Assembly (NCBI RefSeq): GCF_028502605.1
Contig: NC_079234.1
Coordinates: forward strand, 372,001-436,000
DNA length: 64,000 nt
Direction of reading: 5' to 3'
Source: Trichoderma breve
Taxonomy: Eukaryota > Ascomycota > Sordariomycetes > Hypocreales > Hypocreaceae
Within the stretch, counting starts at the first letter, position 1; each line of letters starts with the position of its first letter. Position numbers and translations under genes: made by a program. Shown piece after piece: positions 31,283 to 46,000 of the stretch. The notes under the pieces are model-generated. The model ran no database searches, had not been told where the DNA came from, and saw only the letters and a list, made by a program, of their open reading frames with translations.

Positions 31283-34200
31283 TGTTGGATGTGTCTGTAT
31301 CGTCTGCTGTCGGCTTTTTTGAGATGAGATTTCTCTTCTTCTTCCCCGAGACGTCGATCTACTCTACTCTGTAGACCTGTAGATCTGGGGATTCCTGGCC
31401 TTGGGTTGAGCAAGGCTAGTAGTCAGTCAGGGTTTGTTGAAGCAACGCAACACAACACACAAGCCCGTGACCTAGACAGAGGATAAAGTTAAAATTGAGG
31501 CGTCTTGGAATGAAGAAAGAAGAGCAGGTTAGCAAGCAGCTGAACCTGGGAGGAAGCCCGGACGAATGACGGCGTGAATCCTGGGGAGAAGAGAGGAAGC
31601 ATCACCGGCTTCGTGGGGTCGAGGCCAGAGTTTTTGTACTCGGACCCGGCCAGCGTCCATCCCCATACTGTAGCTCAAGTCAGTCGCACGCGCTCATGCT
31701 CCTTGCAGTAATACCGTGCCCACACGAGCAGCGGCCACGCCGTTTCGCTCAAGATGGAACCCAGCCTTTTTGCGATTTGAGAGGGAACATTGGGAGAGAA
31801 AAAAAAAAGTGTGGAGAAGCCCTGGCCTGGCTGGGACTTATCCACGACATGGATCTTTTAGCGGCCTTTGGGGGGTGCTCCAGGGGGTGTAGCGGTCTAG
31901 TACAGCGAGGGTCCAGCCCAAAGCAGTAGCGCTGCTCCGAATAAAAGGGCGCTTGCAAAGTACCTAGCCGGTAGACCAAGTACAACCTACGGCACGCCAC
32001 CAAGGCAGGGGCTGTACCCCACACGGCCTGTCGCTGTGCGCACTGTGCGCTACCTCGGCAGCAAATCTGGCGGATGATCTGTGCTTGCTTGGTCTGCAAA
32101 TCCGAGCATCTGGGACATGCATGTGGTTTGCAGGTATCATGTAGATGTCAATTGGCATTGGACGCAATATTACGAGGAAATGATTATTACGCAATAATCT
32201 CAAGATCCACATTTCAGCCTCGTATTAAGCTTCGCAGCATTATTATACATGCTACTGCACTTATACAAATCTCTGCCAGACGCTTATCAGTTTATCGATA
32301 GCCATCCGGTACATACCTCCCGCAGCCACCGTGCCTGTGCCCGCAAGTTCCCCCGCGCAATCTTCAACACGGCGGGCTGTCGAAACTGGACTGTGCACGG
32401 TGCGCGCATCGCTCAATCCTCACTGCGCACCACTGCCGGAACCTTTTTCAAGCAGCCAAAGGTACTTCTGATTCTGCCAATCCGCCAAGGGTCACTTCTT
32501 GCCTAGACCCGTCACCGAAGCCTCGCACACTAACAATATTCGAGAAGGAAAAAAAAAAGTTTAGGGGAACGCAAAGGATCGATCGGTCAACCAAGCGCCA
32601 CCAATCGCCAACGAGGAAAAGAAAAGCAACTTGAAGCCAGATGTTGGCATTGACTGACTTTCCACTGAAGCGAATCTCGACTATTTGCCTGCCTGTTCAA
32701 GTCGAAGTCATCATCAGAACCTCTCCATACAGTACAGAGTCTCTCTATTCGATACGAGACGCCATCGAAGCATCGTGAGCCACAGTTCCAGTCCCAAAGA
32801 TGCTTGATGCTTGTATCTACATCACAGGAGGCGAAAAAAATAAAAATCATTGGCGTCTTTATCAGTCAGTGGCGCGCCCTCTGATAAGTCTCTGGCCAAT
32901 TCGGAGTGGAGGATGGTTGGACGGCTTCTCGCTGGCCCCATGGCTGGCTCCATTCCAGGCCAAATCTGGGCCCATCTTCTCCGCTCCAGAAACGGTCCGC
33001 CAATCTGTCATGTCATGGCTCTCGACTCAGCAGGCAAATGCGGTGTTGGACGACTTATGTACTGTACGACTAACGATATGCACGCGATATCGCCTTGTCA
33101 GCTTTTGCCCTGCCCGCGGCGAGATAAGGATGGATTCCTGTGGGCGACATGAGGCAACCGGGTGAGCAGGGAGAAGGAAGGGATAATCAAGATCCTGGGC
33201 TGGGCTCCGTTGCTGGGATCGGTGGCGTCTTGAGACTCGTTGCCCTTTGTGGAAGGTTCGCAGAAACAGCCTCCGAGAGCCTCCCGTCCAGCCAAAGAGG
33301 CGTCTCGGGCTGGGCTTCTGTTAGTGGCTACTAGAAGGTGAAAGAGGGTGGCAGAGCTGACGAGCTGATAAGAAGCAAGGCCGCGATGCAGTGCCAAGCA
33401 ACCACCAAAGCGACTTTCTCACATGGATGGCCTGCTTAGCCCCAGGTCGCCAGGCGTCTGATTCTGATAAGGCTCGGCTCGCGTAGCTGCAACAGGAACC
33501 TTTGCCAGCATCGTATCTATCCGTCTGCAACTGAGCCCCCTAGCTCGACTCGACCTCGACCTCGACCACGCACGAGCTGAAAGGCATCCAACGATGATGT
33601 CGACCAGCAATATTACGTACAAGAGGCGCGATAGTACACCCCGGCCTAGTGCTATCTCCCAGCTGCTGCTTTTCCGGGGTCTCGTGTCGTGTCGTGTTGT
33701 TTCGTCTCGACTTCCGAAGACCCAGCTGCTAATCAAAGGGAATCCCCGTTCAACTTCTCACACGGAGCATCGCGAACCCTAAACTTCTACGCTCAATGGC
33801 CAAATGCGAGCAAGCAGGGCAGAGCCGCTAGCCGTATTGACACACTACTGCCGTGGAATAAGCATGGCTTGCTTTAGCTCCCAACTGCTAAAATCGGCCA
33901 GCCCCGGCGACTCGACAACGTTCGAGGCAGCTTTCGGAGCATAAAACAAAGAATCATTCTTTTGGGTTGGAGTGGCGTTCCTTAGCCCATGGCAGCCAGG
34001 CCAGGCCAGGTTACCTGTTTGCGTGGCGTGTCAATTCAGTCTTCCAATTGGTGTCTCCATCTTCCAGCAACGTCTACTGTATGACTCGGGAGGGCTTCAA
34101 GGGGAAAAGGGACGTCTGTTGCCCCGAAGCCACGCATCATCTCTGGGGGAATCGGTAAACTACTACTGTAGGGCAGTACGACGCTGGCCCTCCCAGGCAA

Positions 34201-37040
34201 TGGATGGCAACGCACATTTCGGTTCGGGAGCCGAGCAGCTCTGCTCTTGAGAACAGCATGATACAGACTACCGCCAATCCAATCCAATTCATAGGCCGGC
34301 ATTGGCATCTTCATCATGCACGCCCTCATGTTCGCGGTGCCCTTTCGTACCGGCAGCCCGCATTAATGTGGGGGACGATGCTGGGATATTCAACCAGACG
34401 CGCGACCACCAAGATTTCCAAACGGACCGGCGCTCTGCCAATCCCAGCAAGCATCCGGAATACTCCACACACACGCAGCACTGTAATAGCACACACACAC
34501 AGCTTTCGCACAAGCAAACATGTCCGACGTGTTGGTCTATGTTGGACTAAGGCATGTAGCAATGAGGCGTGGCGAGCGAGATGGAATCTGCGCCTGGCCT
34601 GATCGGCACACCACTCAAGCAAGTCACCAAAGAAACGGGAATTTTTGCATCTCACTGTGCGCATCCCACTATCTAGGGCTTCACATTGGAATATCTCCTC
34701 CGCCAAGACGAAGCAGGGCAGAGATTTCTTTCGTGGTACGAGAACTGCACTCCATGGCCCGCTTCAAGCCGCATCTGCCCATATCTCAAATTTCACTGTA
34801 CGACTCTAACCCACGGGCCATTCATTGCCTTTGCCTTCAAGCAAGCTCCTCCACTTGCGCCTTTCATTTCTTGAATTGAATCCCACAATTTCGCTGCCCT
34901 TCACCGTCAGCCCCAGACTTCTCCAGCTCGACGGTCCGGCGAACTACGGCGACCAAGTTCTCCACGCCCTACGCTTTGCCTCGTGGCAAGCCACCCGGAG
35001 ACTATTTTTGTGGTTTGCGGAACGCTATTCCGTAACACAAAATGCTCTTTTGGCCCTTGGACCGCTTTGCTTTCAAGATTTGTTTCTCCTTATTTCATCA
35101 TGACTGAGCCTGTTCCGGGCAAGACTCTCCTGGCACATGGAAGCTTAGTCTGTCAAATCCACAGGAGATTCAAGCCGGATAGAGCAAAGTCAGCTCCACG
35201 TCCCAATACATTACGTGACCAATTTCAGCCGCGCTGCCGATATTTGCTAATTATTACCTACAAACTCCATCGACAACTTCCCCAAAGTTGGCATTTGTGT
35301 CTTCCCCAGGGGGAAGATTGGCATGGAATTAACACATGCACCATGACTAGCACCATGGGGAGCAAATCAATGAGAGGAGGGGGTGTGGTTCCAATCCGGC
35401 CTTATGTTGCCTGTTTGGACCGAGGCGCGAACAGCTCTCCAGACCTCTCTCTCTAGCCTTGTGCCTTTCGGCCTCCTCCGTTCCGGCCTCCTCCACCCCC
35501 GCAGGCATCGCCAGGCCCATCGGCGGCTCCCGATGTCACGGCTGCTCTCTCCCCCAGACCATTCAAACCATTGTGTCGGATCCTCGAGTACGGGGAACTT
35601 GGGGAACTGGGGAAACATGGGGCACCAGCATAATGGATGGGATCTTTTTTTCACTAGCTGCATCATGTAGAGACCCCCCTCCCTCCCTTATCAACATCAC
35701 CACTATCAAACATCCATCGCCATCACTATCACCATCATGCATGCGGGCAGACACAAGCATGCGCTTCAGGCGCTTGGCGACCAGCAATCGCAGATTCAAT
35801 GCCGCGTCCCATCCTTCAACCCCCCACCCCCCTTGCAATAACGCCATCCATCTAGCCCAGATCGACGGCCCTCATCCAACACAGCAAATGCACTGCTGCC
35901 GAGTATGCCAAGGGCGTGTACTTGCACTATCATAGCCTACGTTTCCCTTCTTGAAGACTATCTATCATGCTATCAGACTATTTCGGTCCCGAAAAAAAAA
36001 AGACAGTCCAAGAACGCTACGAGCTGCGCAATCTGCCTTATCTCCTCCCCATCGGATTCGCCCGAACACGAGCTGTCGTTGCCGGCCGGAGGTCCGAACA
36101 CGGCCATGCGTAGACAAGCGGCCTCCCTTTGGACCAGATCGTTCAATTCAGCTGCGGTGGATTGATGAGCTTATACGGAGCAACAATCGGATGCTTCGGC
36201 AGGTTAGCAAGGTGAAGCAATTTGGCAGTTGTCACGAATGCCCATCTTTAGATTCCAACCATAGAACTTGGCAGCTCCTGGGAAGTCCAGCTTCAGTTCA
36301 GCCTCCGGGTAGTTTCACACGAGAAGTCCCTCTAGGCAAGTCCTCTTTCCTACGCCCCATATTTTGTACATTTCTCGTATCACAATAGGGGACATCTGCT
36401 ATCTTGAGTGTAGGTAAGCCGCGATGAAGTCAGGCCGTACGAGTACTGAACAGGCCATCTCTCTATATGACAAACCAGATACAGCATATCGATGAAAGTA
36501 GTAGAATAAAGCCAACGTAGAGCGCATTTGGGAGTAAATGTATTCCCAATATCTGATCCCCTGATAATCTATATGATCAAAATTCCCTCAAAACGGGTTC
36601 GTAACTACACGCAACACTTGACACTTACCCGGCATTTACCTCTTTGTGTTCTTATGCACATCTTACATCAAGAACTTCATTCCAGTCCATGTTGTTACAT
36701 TATAAAGATTGCTGAAAACAATCAATAAAATAATACTGCATGTTATGTCACGCTGTATCAACTCCTCAACAACCAACTCCCAAAACCGATATCAAGCAAA
36801 CCATTAACCATCTCCAACAAACATGAGAGATTAGCACAGCACGTTCACATCACATCAATCTTAAAGTTCAAATAAAAACAAAACTAAATCTCTTGCATTA
36901 AACAATGTTTCGTGGTCATACAATCATTCATTCAAGCCATGCTTCTAATCCCAATTTTTCATCCTCCTCCAATCTCCCATAAAACAATACCATAATAACA
37001 ATACTAACAACATGCACGAAAATTCAACCAATCCCATCAA
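31283..37040. other. 5.8 kb gene-poor interval
   Basis: No protein family, plausible exon chain or RNA gene could be recognised on either strand. Base composition is balanced, not strongly AT-rich, so it does not look RIP-mutated. It includes the nucleoside transporter promoter (31283-31700), short repeats near 33541-33570 (CTCGAC units), a CA run near 34490-34501, CAT/CAC-rich sequence at 35690-35740 and an AT-rich 3' flank of VPS13 (36700-37040). It could house a long non-coding RNA or regulatory DNA. Nothing in the sequence proves this. Confidence 0.5.
34489..34501. repeat. Short (CA)n microsatellite
   Basis: About six CA units, with a second shorter CACACACG run near 34466-34474. It is an intergenic simple repeat. 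Confidence 0.7.
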
Positions 37041-40000
37041 TCATCGCTCTCCTCCCCTGAATCTCCTGTTAAACTCCTCCACCGCCACACCAAGCATCTT
37101 GTACAGAAACCCCCTCTCACTTCCACCTCCCACGGGGATAAACGGCCCATTGGCCCCATCTCTCAGTGAGAGACTGATTCCCGTGCGCTCTTTTGCAATC
37201 GTCTGGACGTCCTTCAGCGGCACGTCCCACTCGCTAGTCAGTCGCCGTGATCGAATCAACAGGATGCGTGCAAAGGTGACCATGACAACCATGTCCTCCT
37301 TGGGCAGCTCGAGGTGGCCAATGTACTGCTCGTCAAAGTATCGCCCGTTATCCACTTGCTTCAGCCAGTACTGTCCGAGTGCCTCTCGAGGGTTAAAGGG
37401 CCGCACAATTCCGTCATTGGGGACGAAGCGTGGGTATCGAGTGCGTTCCAGCTCGGCTCCGTCAAATACCGTCGTGGTATTGCGGATGCCCTCACTGACA
37501 TTGCTAGCCATGTCCAGAATGCCCACTGCCGGTTTGGTTGCCAGCCCTAAAACACCCTTGCCGACACCCTTGAAGAAGCCCAAAGCGCCCTCCTGTTCGG
37601 CACCTTCTAGAGGCTTGAGCGCCAAACCACCAACTCCAGATGCAACACTCGTGAAGAGACTGTTGGCTCCAGCCGTCACGCCGTACAATGCGTGCTTTGG
37701 ACGGTTTCTTGCCCTGGTAATCCGTCGCCGATCTTGGAACTGCTTATCCATGGACGCTGCGGCAAGGCCCTTGCTCAGACTTCCGGTAAATTTGGAGAAG
37801 CTGTCGGAGAATCCAAAAACGGTCTTCTTGGCGAACGATGCCGCACCCTTTGCGATGCCCATGCCGAATTCTTCGGGACGATCGGAAAGGATGAGGCCTT
37901 GGTACGGCTCGTAAAAGATATCGTTGACTCCGGATGAGATGTTGTTGAACAAGCCCACGGGATTGCCCAGGAAGTCAGCAGAACCCAAAATCTTGTGGAT
38001 TTGGTACATGACCTCCTGGCTATAGTGGTTGGTGATGTTCTGGATCAGGATCTGCGTGGATACTCGGACATTCTCTAGAATGAGCGCATTGAACCGCACT
38101 GGTGCGTCATTGATATTGCCAATGGCCATTGTCATCACATTCAGGAAGAACATGAGTGGGTTGTGGGATGAGGTTTTGTCCTCCGCGTTGATGCGCTCCG
38201 TTCGCATGAAGCTGAGGTCCACCTGCATCGGCTGGATGTTGAGGACTTCAAAATAAATGTCTTGACCGGTATCACGCTGAGATGGCTCTGGAATATCCAG
38301 ATCTTCATCACAAAGTTGGCCCTCTTCCACCTCTGAGCTCCAGCTTGCGCCGGGAACATTCGAAAAGTCGAGAAGGGCAAATACGAAATCTTCATCCAGA
38401 TCAACCGTCATCTGCTGTAGGAGGATACTGGCATATTTGATGTAGAGCACACCGTAAGAGTCATCCTTTACCCGACTAACCATGGCATGTAGTGACGGGT
38501 GGGCCTCGATTTCTTGCGCTTTCTGCGGCACCACGCTTGGATATAGGACCATGGGGAACAGCCCACCATAGAGTTGGTTGTCAATTTGCATCCATTTGAT
38601 GGCCAGCGACACCGTTTGAACCACGGGCGAATCAGAGATACGGAATTGGACATCTCGGAATGTAACGTAGGCGAGCTCTTTCAGCTGAGCGTTGATGAAT
38701 GAAATGCCAACGCCGGACAACTTGAGCTGGGCCACGAATGTCGCATCAGTATCTTGATCCTTGACCTCAAAAGCCTCCGGGCCAGTATTTGTCCTGGAAA
38801 GAGTTTTCTGCCTATACAGACTCTGGCTGGGTCGGAAATTGCTCAGAATGAGAGTCTGTGTAGGACCGTCCGCAGCAACATTGATGTCAATAATCTTTTG
38901 CGTGCCATTTTGGCTTGTAAACTTCATTGGGAACTGGTTGCCGATTTCCGCCAGTTTGACGTGCCGCTCCTTGCCGGCCGTAGAAATGACCACCTCGCGG
39001 AACTTAGCTGCTGGGAAGTCCCATGCGTACGGCATGATACTCCTAGGTGGCAGGCGATATCGGATAGGCTTCCAACCGCTTCGGTCGACTACATCGTCCT
39101 CTTCAACAGTGGGGTTTGCTTGGTAAAACGTAAACTCAGTGTCGCTCTCATTGCGCATTGAGAAAGGCCAGTTCTTGGTTTCGACGCTGAAGTGCAAGAA
39201 AATGGTGGAGTCCTCTACAAGAATCTCCACGCGGATAAGGCGTTGACGCTGACCTGCCTTGGCAATCTTGACGTGCGTCGTTCCAATATCAGCAATATTA
39301 AAGGGCGAGGTCCACTGGTTGTTCATTCCGGGGAAGCAAAGACACAGCTGCTTGACTGTAGAGTTCTGCATAAAGTGAAGTGGTTGTAACGCTCCAGGAC
39401 CCAGCGTCATGTAACCCGACGAGCTGGGTTCCCGTATCAGAATCTCCTCATCCAACTTGTTCTTGAGCACGAAGCGCGGAGCAAGCGTAACGACTTTCGT
39501 CATCTTATACTTTCCTTCTCCGGATTGGATGGTGAGACCCAGGTGGATCTCCTTGTTTCTGTTAGACCCAGAGTTGAGAATTACCTCAGATGTGCTACCA
39601 ATGGCATCAAAACTCTGAGGCTTGCTCCATTCGGAATCTGCTACCCTGAGCAATGCTCGGTTGCGAGTGTCATCGTTTCCAAATGAGAACATGAATGGCA
39701 GCGCCTTGGGTCGGTCATGATCGGAAGTGTTTATGAGGGGGAACTGACCAGCCGCCGACTTCGCCTGCTGCAAGAAGCTCTTGGCCCTGACCGTAAGATC
39801 CAACCCCGTCTTATTGAGGATAACGTACGGGCTGTAAACTGTCACCTTGAAGGCGCCGCCGCTATTGGGAATCTTGTGGTAGTGGAGACTAAGGTTGAGA
39901 GAAAGGCCTTGGTCGTCCTTGACTACGATGCGAGATTCTCTGCGGAAATCTTCGTTTGTGCCGGAGTTGATGATAGCAAAGTCGCTTGGCTTGAAGACAG

Positions 40001-43000
40001 TATCCTGCATGTCGACATTAAGCAAGAGTAGATGAGAGAGCTCAACGACATGAACAGGGCTAACACCACCCTTCCGAAGAAAGTTCGACCAATCCTTCTT
40101 AGTGTTCTTGTCGTAAATTCTGTACTTGAAATCGTACGGAAGGAGATTCTCCAGCGTGACTGGCGCAGACAGCTTAATCTTCATGTACGGATAGGATCTA
40201 AAAAGAAAAGAGAAATCCAGTCAGCATCGAAATAAGGTGCAGTAGTATATAGGGGGATAAGAAAGCGCGCTCTTACCTGGTAATGGGACTGGAGTTATCA
40301 AACGACGCATGCGCCTGGAAGTAAAAAGGATCACCACTGTCTCCCTTGCAAACAATCTGCCTAGTCGGGCGCTTCAACAAATCTTTCCACCAAAGCTGCT
40401 CTGCGCTCCACTGATAGCCAAACCCGCTGTCTGGTCTCACGAGCACCCTCTTTTCATACACAGCTCCAACTGGTGCGGGTCGAGAGTCACCAGGGGCAAT
40501 CTTTTCAATCTTGAGTAAATGACCCTCCTGGGCATCGTAGATACCGAGTTCCACGGGAATTTGCGTGGCGTTCTCAACAACGAGTGGAGAACGAAGAGTG
40601 ACATATTTGACATTGTCAGCTCCTAAACTCACTTCCACACAGAGCTTGTGCAAGATGTTGTCGGTTTTAGGGCGGAGGCTGTACAAAAACTCGCCCTCGC
40701 GATTCAAGCGGACATTCCTAATGAGATCAAACCCACTCGCCTCGAGCTGGATGCCTACGTCATTTGGCTGCGAGTCGGCGAGGATCGTCTCACGCATCTT
40801 CTCCCATTGCTCAAAGCTCCATGGAGCTTCTTGCCCGTCTTCAAGATGCAGCGTGATCGGCTCAGAGCTGGTAGGACTCTTGGAATGAATGATGGCATTA
40901 AAGCCCGTATAGTTTCTGATTCGGTACGGGGCTTCGACGCCTCGAGGCTTCTCGAGAACATTTTCAGCAGCCGTCAAAAAGTCAAAAGACTTGGAGGCCA
41001 ATGCAATTGTTGCCGTTGTGACTGTAATATCGAATGTCTTTTTCGACACCACATCAACAGAGAGGAAGCTAGTGATTGGATCCTTGGCCACTCCAAGGCC
41101 AACCTGCCATGGCTCCAAAAGGGGCTCCCAGCTCGACTTTGAGAAATTGTACACGTTGGAGTACATATCGATAGCCGCCTCAGCCTTCAAATTCGACGAC
41201 CAATTTTCAGCGACAGCTGTGAAATTCTGAATTCCAATATCAAGAATCGGAAGTTCGTGCAGGTCACCGATCAGCACAATTCGGACGCCATCTACAGTGG
41301 CAGACAAGTTTTCATTCTTTGGAGGCGCAGAGTATCTCTCAGCATAAGTGACGGCCCTCGAAGATGCTGCAGTAGTTGTTGTTCTAGCCGCATGACTACT
41401 CTTGGCCGTTGTTGAGGCGCCACCACGCCCACTGGACGCTCTGTGTCTTGTCTTTGATCTCAACTGCTTCGCCTTTTGATCAGCGGCTGACTCTTTTGGT
41501 CCCTTGGAATCCGTTCCGGATAATTCTCCTGCTCTTCCGATAATCTGGAGAGCGAGTAAAATGTCTCTCAGAGAAAGCCTCAGAATGAGCGGCTCAATCT
41601 CAATATTGATGTCTGTAGAGTTGGGCTGTGGGTTGTTCATGCTCATTTGTATCGAAAAATCGTCAATGATTCTCAAGCGAGATGTCTCAAACTTGTCCAT
41701 CCGGCACAAAAACATGCCAATCTGCGAAATTTGAAACGTAAGAGCATGTTGTTGTGACAGAAGAACCTGGCGGATTCCAAGCACAATTGCCTCTGAGCTT
41801 GAGCTCAGCGGATTGGCGATCAAAATGACTTGGGCATCTACAAGGTTTACTCGGAAAGAGATGTCCATGGAAGTTTGAGCCTTCGGTTGTGTCTCAAGAG
41901 AGGCTTCTGCTGCGGAGATGCTAGGCCGAGGAGAACTTATAGATGGTCGCTGGGAATATGACACTTGCGTTGATTCCGTGTCTGATTCCTCGGGAGAACT
42001 CAGCATGCTTTCGGTATCAATTGGACTTGCTTCCTCCATTGTCAACCCTTCAGTGGCAAACTTTTGGATGGCGAAGAGATAGTCGAGAGCAAAAATGACA
42101 CGAGGGCTATCAATAGTGGCCATTGCAATGACGCTGCGTTCTGTTCCACCAGACATTGTCACACTAGCCATCAACTGCTGCGCTTCTTTATTAGAAGACG
42201 TCATGATTCTGCGGTACTTGTTCGTATCCCTAGGACGAGTGTCGTAAATCGTGAAAGAGCGAACCAGGACCTCAGCTTCCATCGAGCCATCAGACATCAT
42301 TCTCGTCTTGACATGCGTGTCATCCAAGGAGAAGCGAGAAAGACTGCAGGCAGCTACATCATTGACAGGGCCCTCTTCTGGGGCCATGATGACCTCAAGG
42401 CCAACAGTATTCACATTGAACACAAAGTCCAGCTTGGTCCACGCGTCAGAGAGCGAACCTAGCTCGGGTCCAAGACTAATCAACGGCTGCTCATTGCCGT
42501 TGGACTGACCATCAGAAGGCGAGCCTTTAGCTCGCTCCAAGGTTTGGTCATCAACAAGCCGTTCAGCCTCCGCATTAGCATCTCCATCTCCACTAAAGGC
42601 AGCCGGGACGGATCTTGAAATCTCCATCAAGAATTTCAGTTGGTGTTGAGTCAACTGAAGCTTGATATCGGATACGGTTCCTTCTATCTCGGTCTCTGGT
42701 CTCTTCACACCCTCAACATGTTCAGCATGGGTGATGTGGAATCCAAGGTCGACGTGGTCAATCATCTCCAACTCCTCAGACTTGTTGTCGGCATAATGGA
42801 AGTCTGAAGTGAGACGAATGTTTCTGATTCCTGCGGAGATCTTCATCGCAATTGTCGCACCGTGACTATCGTCGAGAGGAACAAACTTGTTCTGTGCATA
42901 GATTTCTCCAAGGTAGGCTGTAATGAGATCACGGTGGGGACGGCCTGGGATTACGGCCCGCGGGAAGACGACGATGGGTGTATTGACCACAACATCAAAC

Positions 43001-46000
43001 TTGATCTTGCTGGGGCTCTGCTGAATCTGGTTGGCTCTGTTCAAAGCAACCTGGCGGGCGGCATTGTATAGTGCCTGCATCTTTCCAAACTTGACCAAGA
43101 AATCAATGATTTTGCGGAACGGTTCCTCCACAAAGTTGACCTTGACAGATCCCGCGCGAAGGAATATTGAACTATCGTATCCTGGGTACGCCTGGGGATT
43201 TTCAGGGTCAAAAGTCTCGTAGCGGAAGTCGGCAAGATCGTCTCCCTGGATGGTTACGAGCTTCCGGAGGTGGGAATCCTCCGAAACGCCCAAGTTGACA
43301 TCGTCGATGAGAGAGAGGTCGCCAAGCTTGGCCGAGATTCTCATCGTCTGGCCCCGAAGGAAGATGCCAGCATCACCCTGGTTGAAAGAAAGGGTTGCCA
43401 GTTTGATGCCGTCATTGTTCAGAATAAGGCGGATACTCTTCAGTTCAACCTTGACGCGGATAGAGCTAGTTGCATTCGTATTCTGCTTGGGCTCTTGTAC
43501 AACCACGCTCTCAACTGCTACATCATCTTCAGCAGCGCTGTCAATCTGAGAGGGACCAGATTGGCCCATCTGTTCGTCGGCGTTATTACTTGTAAAAGTC
43601 ACAAGAATAAAGTCCAGCAAGGTGAGAAGCGTCTTCCGAGTAACAACCAGGTTGATGGTTGATATAGTGGTGGTAATGTTGGTTTCAACACCTTCGTAAA
43701 CAGGCATGAACTCAGGTGACTGGCGATTTACCCTCACAAACTTGACATGAACAAGACTTCGTCCAGCCTGGAGATCCTCTCGGTCTCCAGTAGACACAAT
43801 CGACTTGAATTCGGCAGGCGGATTGTCCACAAAGTCGTCCATAGTTACTGACCCAAGGGAAACTTCGGCCGCCATGTCGTAGGGTCGGGTGTAGAAGGAC
43901 AGATCAAAGCGCTCTGCTACTAGCTCCACCAGAAGGACGTCTTGCTTCGCCCGGCTCGGATCGCTTCGATAAAGCGAGCCCTTTAGGGTGTCTACTTTGA
44001 AGTTGAATTCGAAGCTCCGCTGTTGCATTCTAAACTGCTCGCCGTGAGTTCCATCTTCAGCATCCTCGAAATCGTCATCGTCATCATCAATGTCCTCCAA
44101 GATGACGGCGGTAGAAGACTGGAGGAATGGGAACGCAGATTGCCGGCGGTCACGCATCGACCTGAGCGCGGATCGGCTGGAGGCGTTACTGGCTAGTCGT
44201 GGGCGTGAAGAATGGCGTGAAGAAGGCCTTGCTTGAGTAGTAGCGCCAGATTGCACTGCCTTTTGCTCCGTCTCGGAGTGAAATTTTGGTATAGCAACAT
44301 CGATAATCTGCATCAAGTTCTTGTACTTGGCGTCGGATACAGTGGCATGTAGCATTGGCAAATGGCCAGAGACCTTGAATTTTGTTAGATTAGGCGCTTT
44401 GGGCAGAATTGACATTTCCACCACGAAATCGACATTGATCTCCTCTACTACATGTAGCTGCGAGCCGCGATCGCCAGGTTTGCTGGTGAGCTGAGCCTTG
44501 GTTTCTTCGATGGAAGGCCCAATGAGGACTTGAGTCGAGGTGAACTTGACGATGAATCTGTCGTACATGGCTGATTCAAGACGTTTAAAGTCTTCTTCAT
44601 TGTAAGACTGGCGCTGTTTGGACTGGATCTCCGCCAAGGTCTCTTGATCGACCAACTGGCTGTTCACATGCATGTGACCAGCGTCGACAACGAGACAAGT
44701 TGAATGCTCCGTGGTAATGCTGACGGGAATGATAATCAGCGGTGCTTGCAGGTCGAGCTCGGCGTTGATCGTTTTGTGTTCTTCTAGCGCAAACTCCAAG
44801 CCTACTCGTGTCTGCTCTCGGATGCCTTCCACAGTGGCCCCAGCGGTCTCCATCAGAGCCGCGATCGACTCCATGTGCCTCTCAGGAGGCCGGAAAAAGT
44901 CGACGATGCCTACAACAAAGTTGGGGTTCCAAACAACTTCGAGGGGTTTCAGCTTGCCCACGACAGCAATGTCGCCTTCTCGTTCAAGGGGGTTCTGTTC
45001 AATCTCGAACTCGAAAAAAGGCTCCTCTTCCGCCGTTTCCAGCTCCTCGAGGGAGATTGGCTTGCGCTTCTGGGCATCCTTTACGCGAACAATCTCTGGA
45101 TAAAGACTGTCGGGAGTTGTACCATCATTGACTCGCAGACCACCAAGGCTGACACTAGCCAGTACAGAGTCCTTTCTCTGTAGTGCCTTGGCTTTGAATA
45201 AGTCAAAGTGTAAGCTAAGGAGATCCATGGTGTTGTGATGGGGGCTCTTCTTGAGCGTGAAGCTACCGGTGCTGAGCGCCGCCTCGATACACATGTTGAC
45301 GGCTTCACGGGGAACATCGACATCTTCAGCGAGCGCCGCCTTTTCGTCCCAGTCAATCATGTCATAGAGCTCCTTCCTCTGCTCTTCTGTCATCTGCGTG
45401 TTCTCTTCATTTTGTTGGATGGTACCAGTCGGCTTGGAACCCCACATCCATGCAACCCAGCCCTGCTGTTGAGGCTGCTGAGGCTGCCTGCTTAGGGCTG
45501 CGGCATTCTCCTTTTTAAGTTGATTACGAGCCAGTGATCTCCAGAACCGAAGGTCTTCGTAGCTAAGCTTAAACTCAAGCTTATCAAGGTCGCTAGACTC
45601 ATTGGCTTCGAGCTGCAAACCCTGCTTCTTTTTCTTGAAGAGCTCGATATACCGCCTGCGGTCATCACGACGCTCTCTGAAATAGTCCCACGACCACTTA
45701 CGATTCCTGTCATGGATCTTACCCAGGATGGCATTCCCTGCAAACAGCAGCCAGGCTCTCGGATCCTCCTTTGGACTGACGCCCTTGGGTTTGAGCGCTT
45801 TGTATTCTTGGTGACGGATGAAGTAATGGAAGAGATCTACCATCATCAGGGCATCACGATACTGGTCGTCATCTAGAACGACACCGATCTCGTCAAACAA
45901 GAGAGTGGCCTTGAACTTGGGCACCTCAATGGCACCGGATTTGTCGAGTTCAATCTTTGCCTGTCCACTGACGGGCTTCAAGATGAATTGGTTGCTCGAG

